A stretch of 64,000 nt of DNA from Mycobacterium sp. GA-1285. GTDB lineage: Bacteria; Actinomycetota; Actinomycetes; Mycobacteriales; Mycobacteriaceae. The position numbers and the translations under genes were made by a program. The notes beneath the pieces were generated by a model, which was given only the letters and a program-made list of their open reading frames with translations, was not told where the DNA came from and ran no database searches. This document shows, piece by piece, positions 36,609 to 45,336 of this stretch. Where the stretch lies: assembly GCF_001499905.1 (NCBI RefSeq), contig NZ_LQIS01000052.1, forward strand, positions 160,829 through 224,828, given 5' to 3'. The stretch's first letter is position 1. Every line of letters starts with the position of its first letter.

Positions 36609-38213
36609 ATGCGTCGATTCGACTACATCATCGCGGGCGCCGGCTCGGCCGGGTGCGTACTGGCGAATCGGCTGTCCGCCGACCCGGCGACAACGGTGCT
36701 GCTCGTCGAGGCCGGCGGTCCCGACCGGCATCCGATGCTCCACGTGCCCAAGGGCTCGGGCATGTTGTTCGAGAACGAGAAATACGTCTGGCGCTATGCC
36801 ACGACGCCGTTCGGGCCGCGACGACGGCGCGAATTCTGGACGCGTGGAAGGGTGATCGGCGGTTCGAGTTCGATCAACGGCATGGTCTACAACCGTGGTA
36901 ACCGGGCCGACTACGACGAGTTGGAGCGGCTGGGCAACAAGGGGTGGGGCTGGGATGAGATCCTGCCCATCTTCAAAGCCATGGAGGACAACGCGTTCGG
37001 CGCCTCGCCCACCCGAGGCGCGGGCGGACCGCTGCACATCTCGGTGGCGGCCGAGCAGGACATCGTCAGCCAGGAAATGGTTCAGGCCGGTGCCAACGCC
37101 GGGCTTCGTCCGCTCGACGACATCAACGAGAGCGACGAGCCCCGCATAGGCTTCACGCCGGCCACCATCCGCAGGGGGCGCCGGGTGAGCGCGGCCGACG
37201 CCTTCCTCCGGCCGGCGATGCGACGGCCGAACCTCACCGTTCTCACGCGGGCAGAGGTGTGCCGCGTCGGCATCGAGAACGATCGCGCCACAGGCATCAC
37301 CGTTCGAATGCCCAACGGCGCGCGGTCCGAGTTCCAGGCCAACTGCGAGACGATCCTCGCCCTCGGCAGCATGGGCAGCCCGAAACTGCTGCAGCTGTCG
37401 GGCATCGGACCGCGCGAGGTACTCGACCGTGCCGGGGTCCAGGTGCTGCTCGAACGTGCGAAGGTGGGCAGGCAGATGCGCGAACACCGTTGCTTCGCGC
37501 TGAAGTATCGGCTCAACGCCGAGCTCGGATACAACCGGCAGCTGTCCAGCCGGGCCGGGCAGGCCAGAAGCGCCGCGCGCTATCTGGCCAGGCGCCGGGG
37601 CTCGCTGGCGACGCCGACCTTCGATGTGCTGGCGTTCATGAAGACCGTACCGGACATGCCGCGGGTCGACGGACAACTTCTGTTGGGGCCCTTCACTATT
37701 CCGGCCTACAACGACGGCGAGCCGGTGGCCCTCGAGCGTGACCCCGGGGTGTCCTGCCTGGGCTTCACCCTGCGGCCCACCTCGGAGGGCAGCGTCGCGA
37801 TCACCGCCGCGGATCCGGCGGCGCCGCTGCTGCTCGACCCGAGTTACCTCACCAGCGACCACGACCGCAGCACCACCGCGAACCTTCTGCGCCGGGCAAG
37901 GGAGTTGTTCGAGCAGTCACCGATCGCCGAGCACATCGACCACGAGACCTTCCCTGGACCGCAGGCGCAGAGTGACGACGAACTCGTCGACGCGGCGCTG
38001 GACGGCGGCTACTGCGGATACCACGCCATCGGCAGCTGCGCCATGGGCCCCAGCGACGACGACATCGTCGACGATCGGTTGCGGGTGCGGGGCCTCGAGG
38101 ATCTGCGTATCGTCGACTGCTCGGCGATGCCGATCATGTTGGCCGGCAACCTGAACGGGCCGGTGATGGCCATGGCCGCCCGCGCCGCGCAGTTCATCGT
38201 CGAGGACCGCTGA
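36609..38213 (+). CDS. GMC-family FAD-dependent oxidoreductase
   Basis: A 534-residue glucose-methanol-choline oxidoreductase. FAD binding is clear at the start (YIIAGAGSAGCVLANRLS) and in GRVIGGSSSINGMVYNRG; the second signature is ILALGSMGSPKLLQLSGIGP. The active site His-Asn pair is in GYHAIGSCAMG and NLNGPVMAMAARAAQ. It resembles bacterial choline/alcohol dehydrogenases, but the substrate is not decided. ATG at 36609 begins the Rossmann fold directly. It ends 4 bp from the convergent acyl-CoA dehydrogenase. Confidence 0.9.
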   Translation: MRRFDYIIAGAGSAGCVLANRLSADPATTVLLVEAGGPDRHPMLHVPKGSGMLFENEKYVWRYATTPFGPRRRREFWTRGRVIGGSSSINGMVYNRGNRADYDELERLGNKGWGWDEILPIFKAMEDNAFGASPTRGAGGPLHISVAAEQDIVSQEMVQAGANAGLRPLDDINESDEPRIGFTPATIRRGRRVSAADAFLRPAMRRPNLTVLTRAEVCRVGIENDRATGITVRMPNGARSEFQANCETILALGSMGSPKLLQLSGIGPREVLDRAGVQVLLERAKVGRQMREHRCFALKYRLNAELGYNRQLSSRAGQARSAARYLARRRGSLATPTFDVLAFMKTVPDMPRVDGQLLLGPFTIPAYNDGEPVALERDPGVSCLGFTLRPTSEGSVAITAADPAAPLLLDPSYLTSDHDRSTTANLLRRARELFEQSPIAEHIDHETFPGPQAQSDDELVDAALDGGYCGYHAIGSCAMGPSDDDIVDDRLRVRGLEDLRIVDCSAMPIMLAGNLNGPVMAMAARAAQFIVEDR

Positions 38214-38217
38214 GGCG

Positions 38218-39468
38218 TCAGGAGCTGAGCAGACCCCGCGCCACGTGGGTGATCTGCACCTCGTTACTGCCGGCGTAGATCATCAGCGACTTGGCGTCGC
38301 GCGCCAGCTGTTCGACGCGGTACTCGGTCATGTAACCGTTGCCACCGAACAACTGCACCGCGTCCATCGCCACGTCGGTGGCGGCCTGCGAGCAGTACCA
38401 CTTGATCGCCGACGCCTCCGGCAGTGAGATCGGCACACCGGTCTGCGCGGCCTCGATCACGCGAAACAGAATGTTGCGCACGTTCATCCGCGCCACCTCC
38501 ATGTTCGCGAGCTTGAGCTGGATCAGCTGGAACTGTCCGATCTCTTGGCCCCACAGCGTGCGGCTCTTGGCGTAGTCGACACACAGCCGCAGGCACTCCT
38601 CGATCACGCCCAACGACATCGCTGCGACACCGATACGTTCGGCGCTGAAGTTCGACCGCGCGCTGGAGCGACCATCGGAACTGGCTCCGTCCCCTTCGGT
38701 TTCGCCGAGCAACCGGTCCCGGCCTAACCGCACGTTGTTGAAGAACAACTCACCGGTGCGTGAGCTGTGAATCCCCATCTTGCGGAACGGTTTCGACTGC
38801 ACGAAACCCTCCATACCGCGGTCGAGAACGAAGGTCAGCACCTTGCGGTCGCGCTTGTCGACGCTGGGGTCGCCCTCGTCGAGCTTCGCGTACACCACTA
38901 CGACGTCGGCGTCGGGGCCGTTGGTGATGAAGGTCTTCTGGCCATTGAGGATGTAGTCGCCCGATCCATCGGAGGCACGAACCACATAGGACTTCATGCC
39001 GCCGAACGCATCGGAGCCCGAGTCGGGCTCGGTGATCGCCCATGCGCCGACCTTGTCGTAGGTGACCAGATCGGGCAGCCAGCGCTCCTGCTGGGCCAGC
39101 GTGCCGCGGCTCATGATCGTCGGTACCGTCAGCCCGAGGCTGACCCCCATGCCGGTGACGACGCCCATCGACACCCGGCACAGCTCGCTGACCACGACGA
39201 ACCCCATCCCGCCGGAGCCCTCGCCGAACATGCCGCCGCCCGAGGACCTCTCCGACGAGCCGCCGCCTTCGCGGAGCCGGTCGAGGCGCTTGTTCAGCGA
39301 CTCGCGGGCCATGTCGGCGATACCGAACGTCGCGAACAGCTTGCGGACGATGGGGTAGGGCTCCATCTCGCCGCTTTCCAGCGCATCGACGTGGGGGCGG
39401 ATTTCCTTGTCGACGAACTCGCGCACGGCATCGCGCACGGCGAGATCGACATCAGACCATTCGAGCAT
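38218..39468 (-). CDS. Acyl-CoA dehydrogenase
   Basis: A 416-residue FAD flavoenzyme. AWAITEPDSGSDA and NGQKTFITNGPDAD are the flavin/substrate signatures; FGGNGYMTEY and YAGSNEVQ close the C-terminal helical domain. The MCAD-type catalytic Glu (normally YEG) is Ala here, while SAERIGVAAMSLG has Glu at the position used by isovaleryl/long-chain enzymes, so it is probably of that type. Residues ~65-95 hold an inserted Gly/Ser-rich stretch (REGGGSSERSSGGGMFGEG). It lies 4 bp after the MpaB-like gene, so the pair is an operon. Confidence 0.88.
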   Translation of the reverse strand: MLEWSDVDLAVRDAVREFVDKEIRPHVDALESGEMEPYPIVRKLFATFGIADMARESLNKRLDRLREGGGSSERSSGGGMFGEGSGGMGFVVVSELCRVSMGVVTGMGVSLGLTVPTIMSRGTLAQQERWLPDLVTYDKVGAWAITEPDSGSDAFGGMKSYVVRASDGSGDYILNGQKTFITNGPDADVVVVYAKLDEGDPSVDKRDRKVLTFVLDRGMEGFVQSKPFRKMGIHSSRTGELFFNNVRLGRDRLLGETEGDGASSDGRSSARSNFSAERIGVAAMSLGVIEECLRLCVDYAKSRTLWGQEIGQFQLIQLKLANMEVARMNVRNILFRVIEAAQTGVPISLPEASAIKWYCSQAATDVAMDAVQLFGGNGYMTEYRVEQLARDAKSLMIYAGSNEVQITHVARGLLSS

Positions 39469-39472
39469 GCAC

Positions 39473-40486
39473 TCACGCTGCCTTATGGCGTCCGCGGGCC
39501 GGACGCAGCCCCGCCAAAGAGAACGTCGTGTGCACCAGCGAGCCCGCCCGGCCGAGCAGCGACTTGCGGGGCGGGACGTAGTGCATCGGCAGCCCGCGCC
39601 GGTCACTCGGCGGCGCCATGAACGCCGGCGCCTCGACCAGTGGAGCGTCGTCGGGAAGACGGCCCTGCGCGCGCCGGTAGGCGGTCAAAGCCCTTGGGTG
39701 CAACCGGATTTCGTCGGGCACCGCCACGAACGCCAGCTCTACCAGCTTGCCGAACAGGCGCAGGAGCACCTCGTCTCCCGGCGTCCACCGCATGTTGGCC
39801 TTCTCGCGGAGGGCTTCGTCGAACACGCCTGCCGCGATCCAGCGCTGCGCGCCCACCATCGGCTTGAAGATCTGATCCCACAGCCCGGTGGGCATCAAGA
39901 CGAACCACGGCTTGGGAATGCGGATCGAGAAGATGTCGAGCGTCGCGCGGTTGATCTCGAGCTCTTCGCGGCACTTACGGTCCCAGTACTCGCGGAACTC
40001 CTCCCAGCTCTTCGGCACCGGTCGCATGCTCATGCCGTACATCCGGTACCACTGCACGTGCTCGTCGAACAGCTGGCGTTTCTCGGCTTCGGTCAGCCCG
40101 CCGCAGAAGTACTCGGCGGTCTTGATGATCAGCATGAAGAAGGTGGCGTGTGCCCAGTAGAACGTCTCGGGATTCAACGCGTGGTAACGCCGGCCTTCGC
40201 CGTCCACACCCTTGATCGTGGTGTGGTAGCTCTTGATCTGTTCACCGGTCTGCGTGGCGCGTTCGCCGTCGTAGACCACACCCATGATCGGATACACCGA
40301 GCGGGCGACGCGCTGCAGCGGCTCGCGGAGCAGGATCGAATGGTCCTCGACGCCCGCGCCGAGTTCCGGGTACATGTTCTGCACGGCGCCGATCCACACA
40401 CCCAGCAGCCCGGTGCGCAGATCGCCGAAGTATTTCCACGTCAACGAGTCGGGCCCCAGGGGGTTGGCGGTGGTGCTCGCGGTCAT
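39473..40486 (-). CDS. Oxygenase MpaB family (DUF2236) protein
   Basis: A 337-residue DUF2236/MpaB-Lcp protein. Family features are ILLREPLQRVARSVYPIMGVVYDG at the start, HALNPETFYWAHATFFMLI with candidate heme-ligand His residues, and EEFREYWDRKC. Known relatives are heme oxygenases that cleave polyisoprene (Lcp) or a prenyl side chain (MpaB). ATG at 40486 has GAAGGA upstream. It is first in an operon with the acyl-CoA dehydrogenase, suggesting an oxidised isoprenoid or fatty acyl substrate, but this is inference. Confidence 0.82.
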   Translation of the reverse strand: MTASTTANPLGPDSLTWKYFGDLRTGLLGVWIGAVQNMYPELGAGVEDHSILLREPLQRVARSVYPIMGVVYDGERATQTGEQIKSYHTTIKGVDGEGRRYHALNPETFYWAHATFFMLIIKTAEYFCGGLTEAEKRQLFDEHVQWYRMYGMSMRPVPKSWEEFREYWDRKCREELEINRATLDIFSIRIPKPWFVLMPTGLWDQIFKPMVGAQRWIAAGVFDEALREKANMRWTPGDEVLLRLFGKLVELAFVAVPDEIRLHPRALTAYRRAQGRLPDDAPLVEAPAFMAPPSDRRGLPMHYVPPRKSLLGRAGSLVHTTFSLAGLRPARGRHKAA

Positions 40487-40528
40487 GTGATTCCTTCGCT
40501 GAATGGCGTCGAACACCACGATAATGTT

Positions 40529-40544
40529 GACAACTAACGTTGTC
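40529..40544. promoter_or_regulatory. TetR-like palindrome upstream of the mpaB-like operon
   Basis: GACAAC, TAAC, GTTGTC: perfect 6-bp arms and a 4-bp centre, 43 bp upstream of the MpaB-like start. This size and position suit a TetR-family repressor. No regulator gene is adjacent. The 286-bp region to the cyclase otherwise shows no clear feature. Confidence 0.45.
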
Positions 40545-40772
40545 TACGACATCCGGCGGTGTCGTCCGGCAGTGTTATCCATGCTCTATCAGCGGGCCAC
40601 AGGCCTGTAACCAGCAAATGTGCTCTCAAACTTCACGGACGGGCGACGAGGGCAACTCGCACGCAGGTGAAAGCCCCCAGACCAGCGCATAACCCGCTCG
40701 GCTTCGTTAATCGGCGGTCGCTTTCGCAAAGCGTCGTTGCAGCGCCGAGAAACGGCCGCATAGGCTCGCACC

Positions 40773-41687
40773 GTGGATGTCGAGTCGTTCGATGAACGGT
40801 CGGGCAGCATCGGCGAAGTCGAACAGCTACCGGATCAGCCTGTGCGGTCGCAGGGTTCGCAGATTCCCCGCAGGTGGCTGAAGAACCCCAACCGCAACCC
40901 GGGTGTCATCGCTTTCTTGCGACGGACGCGGCGCGCGTTGCCTGGTGATCCGGAGTTCGGCGACCCGCTGTCGGCCGACGGGGTGGGTGGGCCCCGGGCG
41001 GCCGCCCGCGCCGCCGATCGGCTACTCCAACGCGACGCGGCAACCCGCGAGGTGAGCCTCGGCGCGCTCCAAGTGTGGCAGGCCCTCACCGAGCGCGTGT
41101 CCGGAAAACCGGCCAATCGTGAGACGACGCTGGTGTTCACCGATCTCGTCGGGTTCTCGGCGTGGTCGCTGAACGCGGGCGACGAGGCCACCTTGCGGCT
41201 GGTCCGTCGCGTGTCACAGGTGGCCGAGCCACCCCTGCTGGAGGCCGGAGGTCACATCGTCAAGCGCATGGGCGACGGTCTGATGGCGGTGTTCTACGAC
41301 CCGACTACCGCGGTGCGGGCCGTGATCGCCGCACGTGAGGCGGTGAAAACTGTTGAGGTCGATGGTTTTACGCCCCGGATGCGGGTGGGCGTGCACACGG
41401 GCCATCCGCAGCGCATCGGGTCGGACTGGCTCGGCGTCGATGTCAACATCGCGGCCCGCGTGATGAGCCGTGCGACCCGCGGAGAACTGGTTGTGTCGAA
41501 AACGACGCTGGACCGTATCCCGGACGAGGAACTCGAATCGCTCGGCGTCGAGCCCCAACGCCTCCGCCGGCAGCTCTTCGCGCCCAAACAGGACGGTGTG
41601 CCCACCGATTTCGTCATGTACCGGCTGAAAACCGTCAAGCACCTGCCGGCTGCCGGAAACGACGAAGAGCACCCCACGGCGGAATAG
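40773..41687 (+). CDS. Class III adenylate cyclase (Rv1647-like)
   Basis: A 304-residue soluble class III nucleotidyl cyclase. An N-terminal ~110-residue region of unknown fold precedes the catalytic domain: VFTDLVGFSAW with the first metal Asp, KRMGDGLMAVF with the second, RVGVHTGHP, and WLGVDVNIAARVMSRA with the transition-state Asn and Arg. The isolated domain must dimerise to be active. Start is GTG at 40773. It precedes pheS by 58 bp; the position matches Rv1647, reported as a cAMP-producing enzyme. Confidence 0.9.
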   Translation: MDVESFDERSGSIGEVEQLPDQPVRSQGSQIPRRWLKNPNRNPGVIAFLRRTRRALPGDPEFGDPLSADGVGGPRAAARAADRLLQRDAATREVSLGALQVWQALTERVSGKPANRETTLVFTDLVGFSAWSLNAGDEATLRLVRRVSQVAEPPLLEAGGHIVKRMGDGLMAVFYDPTTAVRAVIAAREAVKTVEVDGFTPRMRVGVHTGHPQRIGSDWLGVDVNIAARVMSRATRGELVVSKTTLDRIPDEELESLGVEPQRLRRQLFAPKQDGVPTDFVMYRLKTVKHLPAAGNDEEHPTAE

Positions 41688-41745
41688 CGGTTCGCCCCGC
41701 CGGTGGGCGGTCGAGGCCAATCGGTACATCGCCTATGATCGCCGG

Positions 41746-42789
41746 GTGGCTGATCAGCCCGTAGACCTGTCCGAAGACGCGCTGGCCGAGGCTGTCAGCG
41801 CCGCTGAGCGCGCGTTCGACGCGGCCGTCGATCTCGATGCGCTCGCGCGCGCGAAAACCGAGCATCTGGGCGACCGGTCTCCGATCGCGTTGGCGCGCCA
41901 GTCGCTTGGGTCGCTGGCCAAGGCCGACCGGGCCGACGCGGGTAAGCGGGTCAACGTCGCGCGCACACGGGCGCAGAGCGCGTATGACGACAGATTGGCG
42001 GCGCTGCGGGCAGAGCGGGATGCCGCGGTGCTGGTGGCCGAGCGCATCGACGTGACGCTGCCGTCGACCCGGCAACCGGTCGGCGCCCGCCACCCGATCA
42101 CGATCCTGGGCGAGCGCATCGCCGACACGTTCATCGCGATGGGGTGGGAACTCGCCGAGGGACCCGAGGTCGAGACCGAGCAATTCAACTTCGATGCGCT
42201 GAACTTTCCTCCCGACCACCCGGCGCGCAGCGAGCAGGACACGTTCCACATCGCCCCGGAGGGGTCGCGGCAGGTGTTGCGCACGCACACCTCGCCGGTG
42301 CAGATTCGCACGCTGCTGGAACGCGAGCCGCCGGTCTACATCGTCTCGATCGGGCGCACGTTTCGAACCGACGAACTCGACGCCACCCACACGCCGGTCT
42401 TCCATCAGGTCGAAGGCCTGGCGGTGGACAAGGGGCTGACGATGGCGCACCTGCGCGGGACACTGGACGCGTTCGCCCGCTCGGAGTTCGGCCCGCAGGG
42501 CCGCACCCGGTTCCGTCCGCACTTCTTCCCGTTCACCGAGCCGTCGGCCGAAGTCGACGTCTGGTTCGAGAACAAGAAGGACGGAGCCGGCTGGGTGGAA
42601 TGGGGCGGCTGCGGCATGGTCAATCCAAACGTGCTGCGCGCCTGCGGGATCGATCCAAACGCCTACTCCGGCTTCGCCTTCGGTATGGGCTTGGAACGAA
42701 CTCTGCAGTTCCGTAACGGGATTCCGGACATGCGCGACATGGTCGAAGGTGATGTGCGGTTCTCCCTGCCGTTCGGGGTAGGGGCCTGA
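41746..42789 (+). CDS. pheS: Phenylalanyl-tRNA synthetase alpha subunit
   Basis: A 347-residue class II synthetase alpha chain. An N-terminal coiled coil (~1-90) binds tRNA. Motif 1 region HPITILGERIADTFIAMGW, motif 2 VYIVSIGRTFRTDELDATHTPVFHQVEG and motif 3 GFAFGMGLERT are clear. GTG start at 41746. The stop overlaps the pheT start (TGATG), giving equal subunit production for the alpha2-beta2 enzyme. Confidence 0.97.
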   Translation: MADQPVDLSEDALAEAVSAAERAFDAAVDLDALARAKTEHLGDRSPIALARQSLGSLAKADRADAGKRVNVARTRAQSAYDDRLAALRAERDAAVLVAERIDVTLPSTRQPVGARHPITILGERIADTFIAMGWELAEGPEVETEQFNFDALNFPPDHPARSEQDTFHIAPEGSRQVLRTHTSPVQIRTLLEREPPVYIVSIGRTFRTDELDATHTPVFHQVEGLAVDKGLTMAHLRGTLDAFARSEFGPQGRTRFRPHFFPFTEPSAEVDVWFENKKDGAGWVEWGGCGMVNPNVLRACGIDPNAYSGFAFGMGLERTLQFRNGIPDMRDMVEGDVRFSLPFGVGA

Positions 42790-45290
42790 TGCGGCTGCCG
42801 TACAGCTGGCTGCGCGACGTCGTGCGGGCCGGGGCTCCGGGTTGGGACGTGAGTCCCACCGAGCTCGAACAGACGTTGATCCGCATCGGCCACGAGGTCG
42901 AGGAGGTCATCCCGGTCGGGCCCGTCACCGGCCCGCTGACGGTGGGACGGGTCGCCGCCATCGAGGAGCTCACCGAGTTCAAGAAGCCCATCCGCGCCGT
43001 CAAGGTGGATGTCGGCGATCCCGAGCCGCGTGACATCGTTTGCGGCGCAACGAACTTCGCTGTCGGAGACCTGGTCGTGGCGGCACTGCCCGGTACCGTG
43101 CTGCCAGGCGACTTCTCGATCGCCAGCCGCAAGACCTACGGACGGATCTCCGATGGGATGATCTGCTCGACGGCCGAAATGAACCTCGGCACCGACCATT
43201 CGGGCATTCTCGTGCTGCCTCCTGGCACCGCCGCACCGGGCACCCCGGCCGCCGACGTTCTCGGCCTCGACGACGTCGTGTTCCACCTGGCCATCACGCC
43301 GGACCGCGGCTACTGCCTGTCGGTGCGCGGTATGGCCCGTGAGGTCGCCACCGCCTACGACCTCGACTACGTCGACCCCGCCGACGTGGCGCCGCTACCA
43401 GCCGAGGGCGAGGCGCTGCCCGTGTCGATCGAACCGGGTACCGGTGTACAGCGCTTCGGGTTGCGCCCGGTGAGCGGCATCGATCCCTCAGCCGTTTCCC
43501 CGTGGTGGTTGCAGCGCCGGCTTCTCCTGTCCGGCATCCGGGCGATTTCGCCCGCAGTGGACGTCACCAACTACGTGATGCTCGAACTGGGCCACCCGAT
43601 GCACGCCCACGACCGAAGCCTCGTCACCGGAGGCTTCCGCGTGCGGTTCGCCGAGCCGGGGGAGACCGTGGTCACCCTCGACGACGTCGAACGCCGTCTC
43701 GATTCGGCCGATGTGCTGATCGTCGACGACGTCGCGACCGCCGCGATCGGCGGCGTGATGGGCGCGGGCACCACCGAGGTGCGCGACACCACCACCGACG
43801 TGCTGCTCGAGGCCGCCGTGTGGGATCCGGCCGCCGTGTCGCGCACCCAGCGGCGACTGCGCCTGTACAGCGAGGCCGGCCGGCGATACGAACGCTCCGT
43901 GGATCCGGAGATCTCGGTCGCCGCGCTGGACCGCTGCGCCACGCTGCTGGCCGAGATCACCAACGGCACGGTCGAACCCACGCTGACCGATTGGCGCGGT
44001 GAGCCACCCCGAGACGACTGGTCGCACCCGCCGGTCACGATGGCGACCCACCTGCCCGACCGCACCGCTGGTGTCGAATACGCCCCGGGCACCGCCGAAC
44101 GGCGGCTCACCCAGATCGGTGCACAGGTCGTCGCCGCCGACGGAATCCTCACCGTCACCCCGCCGAGTTGGCGACCCGACCTCGTCCAGCCCGCCGACCT
44201 CGTCGAAGAGGTGCTGCGCCTGGAAGATCTGGAAACCATCCCGTCGGTGTTGCCGCTCGCCCCGGCCGGTCGCGGGCTGACCCCGGTGCAGCGGCGACGG
44301 CGTGCGATCGGTAAGTCGTTGGCACTCAACGGTTTCGTGGAGATCCTGCCCACGCCGTTTTCGTCCTCGGACGTCTTCGACGAATGGGGTCTGCCCGCCG
44401 ACGACAGCCGCCGGACCACGATCAACGTGCTCAACCCGCTGGATTCCGACCGCCCGCAGTTGGCCACCACTCTGCTGCCCGGGCTACTGGAGGCGTTGAG
44501 CCGCAACGTGTCTCGCGGCACTGTAGACGTCGGTTTGTTCGCGATCCAGCAGGTCGTCAAGCCGACGCCAGACACCCGTTCCGTCGGGCGGATACCAACC
44601 GACCGGCGGCCCAGCGAGGACGAGATCGCTGCGCTGAACGCGTCGCTGCCGGAACAGCCCCAGCACGTCGGCGTGGTGTTGGCGGGGCTGCGCGAGCCGG
44701 CAGGCCCGTGGGGGCCGGGCCGGGCGGTGCAACCCGATGACGCGTTCGAGGCGGTGCAGGTGATCGCTCGCGCCGCTGGTGTCGAGTTGAGCCTGCGCGC
44801 CGCGCAGCACCTCCCGTGGCATCCGGGCCGCTGCGCCGAAGTGGTGCTGGGCGACCGAGAGAGCGGGCCCGTCGTCGGCCACGCCGGTGAACTGCACCCC
44901 GCGGTCGTCGAACGGTCGGGACTGCCCAAGCGCACATGTGCCCTCGAACTGGATCTGGACGCCATACCCATCGTCGAACGACTCCCGGCTCCGAAAGTGT
45001 CGCCGTTTCCCGCGGTGTTCCAGGACATCAGCCTCGTCGTCGACGAAGACGTCGCCGCGGCCGCCGTGGTCGACGCGGTCCGGGCGGGCGCGGGGCCGCT
45101 GCTCGAGGACGTACGGCTCTTCGACGTCTACACCGGCCCCCAGGTCGGCGGGGGCCGCAAGTCGCTGGCGTTCGCGCTGCGCTTCCGTGCCCCCGATCGC
45201 ACCCTCACCGAGGACGAGGCCAGCGCTGCGCGGCAAGCGGCCGTGGAGGCCGCAGCGGAACGGGTCGGCGCCGAACAGCGCCGCGGATAG
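42789..45290 (+). CDS. pheT: Phenylalanyl-tRNA synthetase beta subunit
   Basis: An 833-residue beta chain. The N-terminal tRNA-binding EMAP-like OB domain reads VGRVAAIEELTEFKKPIRAV; the B3/B4 editing domain has DVTNYVMLELGHPMHAHD; the catalytic-like domain and the C-terminal anticodon-binding FDX-ACB domain (FPAVFQDISLVVDEDVAA, then FRAPDRTLTEDEA) follow. It edits mischarged tyrosine and binds tRNA-Phe. Only 28 bp separate it from argC, and that gap is filled by ArgR-type palindromes. Confidence 0.97.
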   Translation: MRLPYSWLRDVVRAGAPGWDVSPTELEQTLIRIGHEVEEVIPVGPVTGPLTVGRVAAIEELTEFKKPIRAVKVDVGDPEPRDIVCGATNFAVGDLVVAALPGTVLPGDFSIASRKTYGRISDGMICSTAEMNLGTDHSGILVLPPGTAAPGTPAADVLGLDDVVFHLAITPDRGYCLSVRGMAREVATAYDLDYVDPADVAPLPAEGEALPVSIEPGTGVQRFGLRPVSGIDPSAVSPWWLQRRLLLSGIRAISPAVDVTNYVMLELGHPMHAHDRSLVTGGFRVRFAEPGETVVTLDDVERRLDSADVLIVDDVATAAIGGVMGAGTTEVRDTTTDVLLEAAVWDPAAVSRTQRRLRLYSEAGRRYERSVDPEISVAALDRCATLLAEITNGTVEPTLTDWRGEPPRDDWSHPPVTMATHLPDRTAGVEYAPGTAERRLTQIGAQVVAADGILTVTPPSWRPDLVQPADLVEEVLRLEDLETIPSVLPLAPAGRGLTPVQRRRRAIGKSLALNGFVEILPTPFSSSDVFDEWGLPADDSRRTTINVLNPLDSDRPQLATTLLPGLLEALSRNVSRGTVDVGLFAIQQVVKPTPDTRSVGRIPTDRRPSEDEIAALNASLPEQPQHVGVVLAGLREPAGPWGPGRAVQPDDAFEAVQVIARAAGVELSLRAAQHLPWHPGRCAEVVLGDRESGPVVGHAGELHPAVVERSGLPKRTCALELDLDAIPIVERLPAPKVSPFPAVFQDISLVVDEDVAAAAVVDAVRAGAGPLLEDVRLFDVYTGPQVGGGRKSLAFALRFRAPDRTLTEDEASAARQAAVEAAAERVGAEQRRG

Positions 45291-45297
45291 TAATGAA

Positions 45298-45336
45298 TTT
45301 GCATAGATATGCATAAACATGCAGAATCGCTGCATG
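45298..45336. promoter_or_regulatory. Paired ARG boxes overlapping the argC start
   Basis: Two palindromes: TGCATA-GA-TATGCA at 45300-45313 and CATGCAG-AATCG-CTGCATG at 45318-45336. Their centres are about 20.5 bp apart, close to the 21-bp spacing of double ARG boxes bound by an ArgR hexamer. The second contains both candidate argC ATG codons (45319 and 45334). The AT-rich sequence contrasts with the surroundings. The repressor gene argR is in the same operon. Confidence 0.8.
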
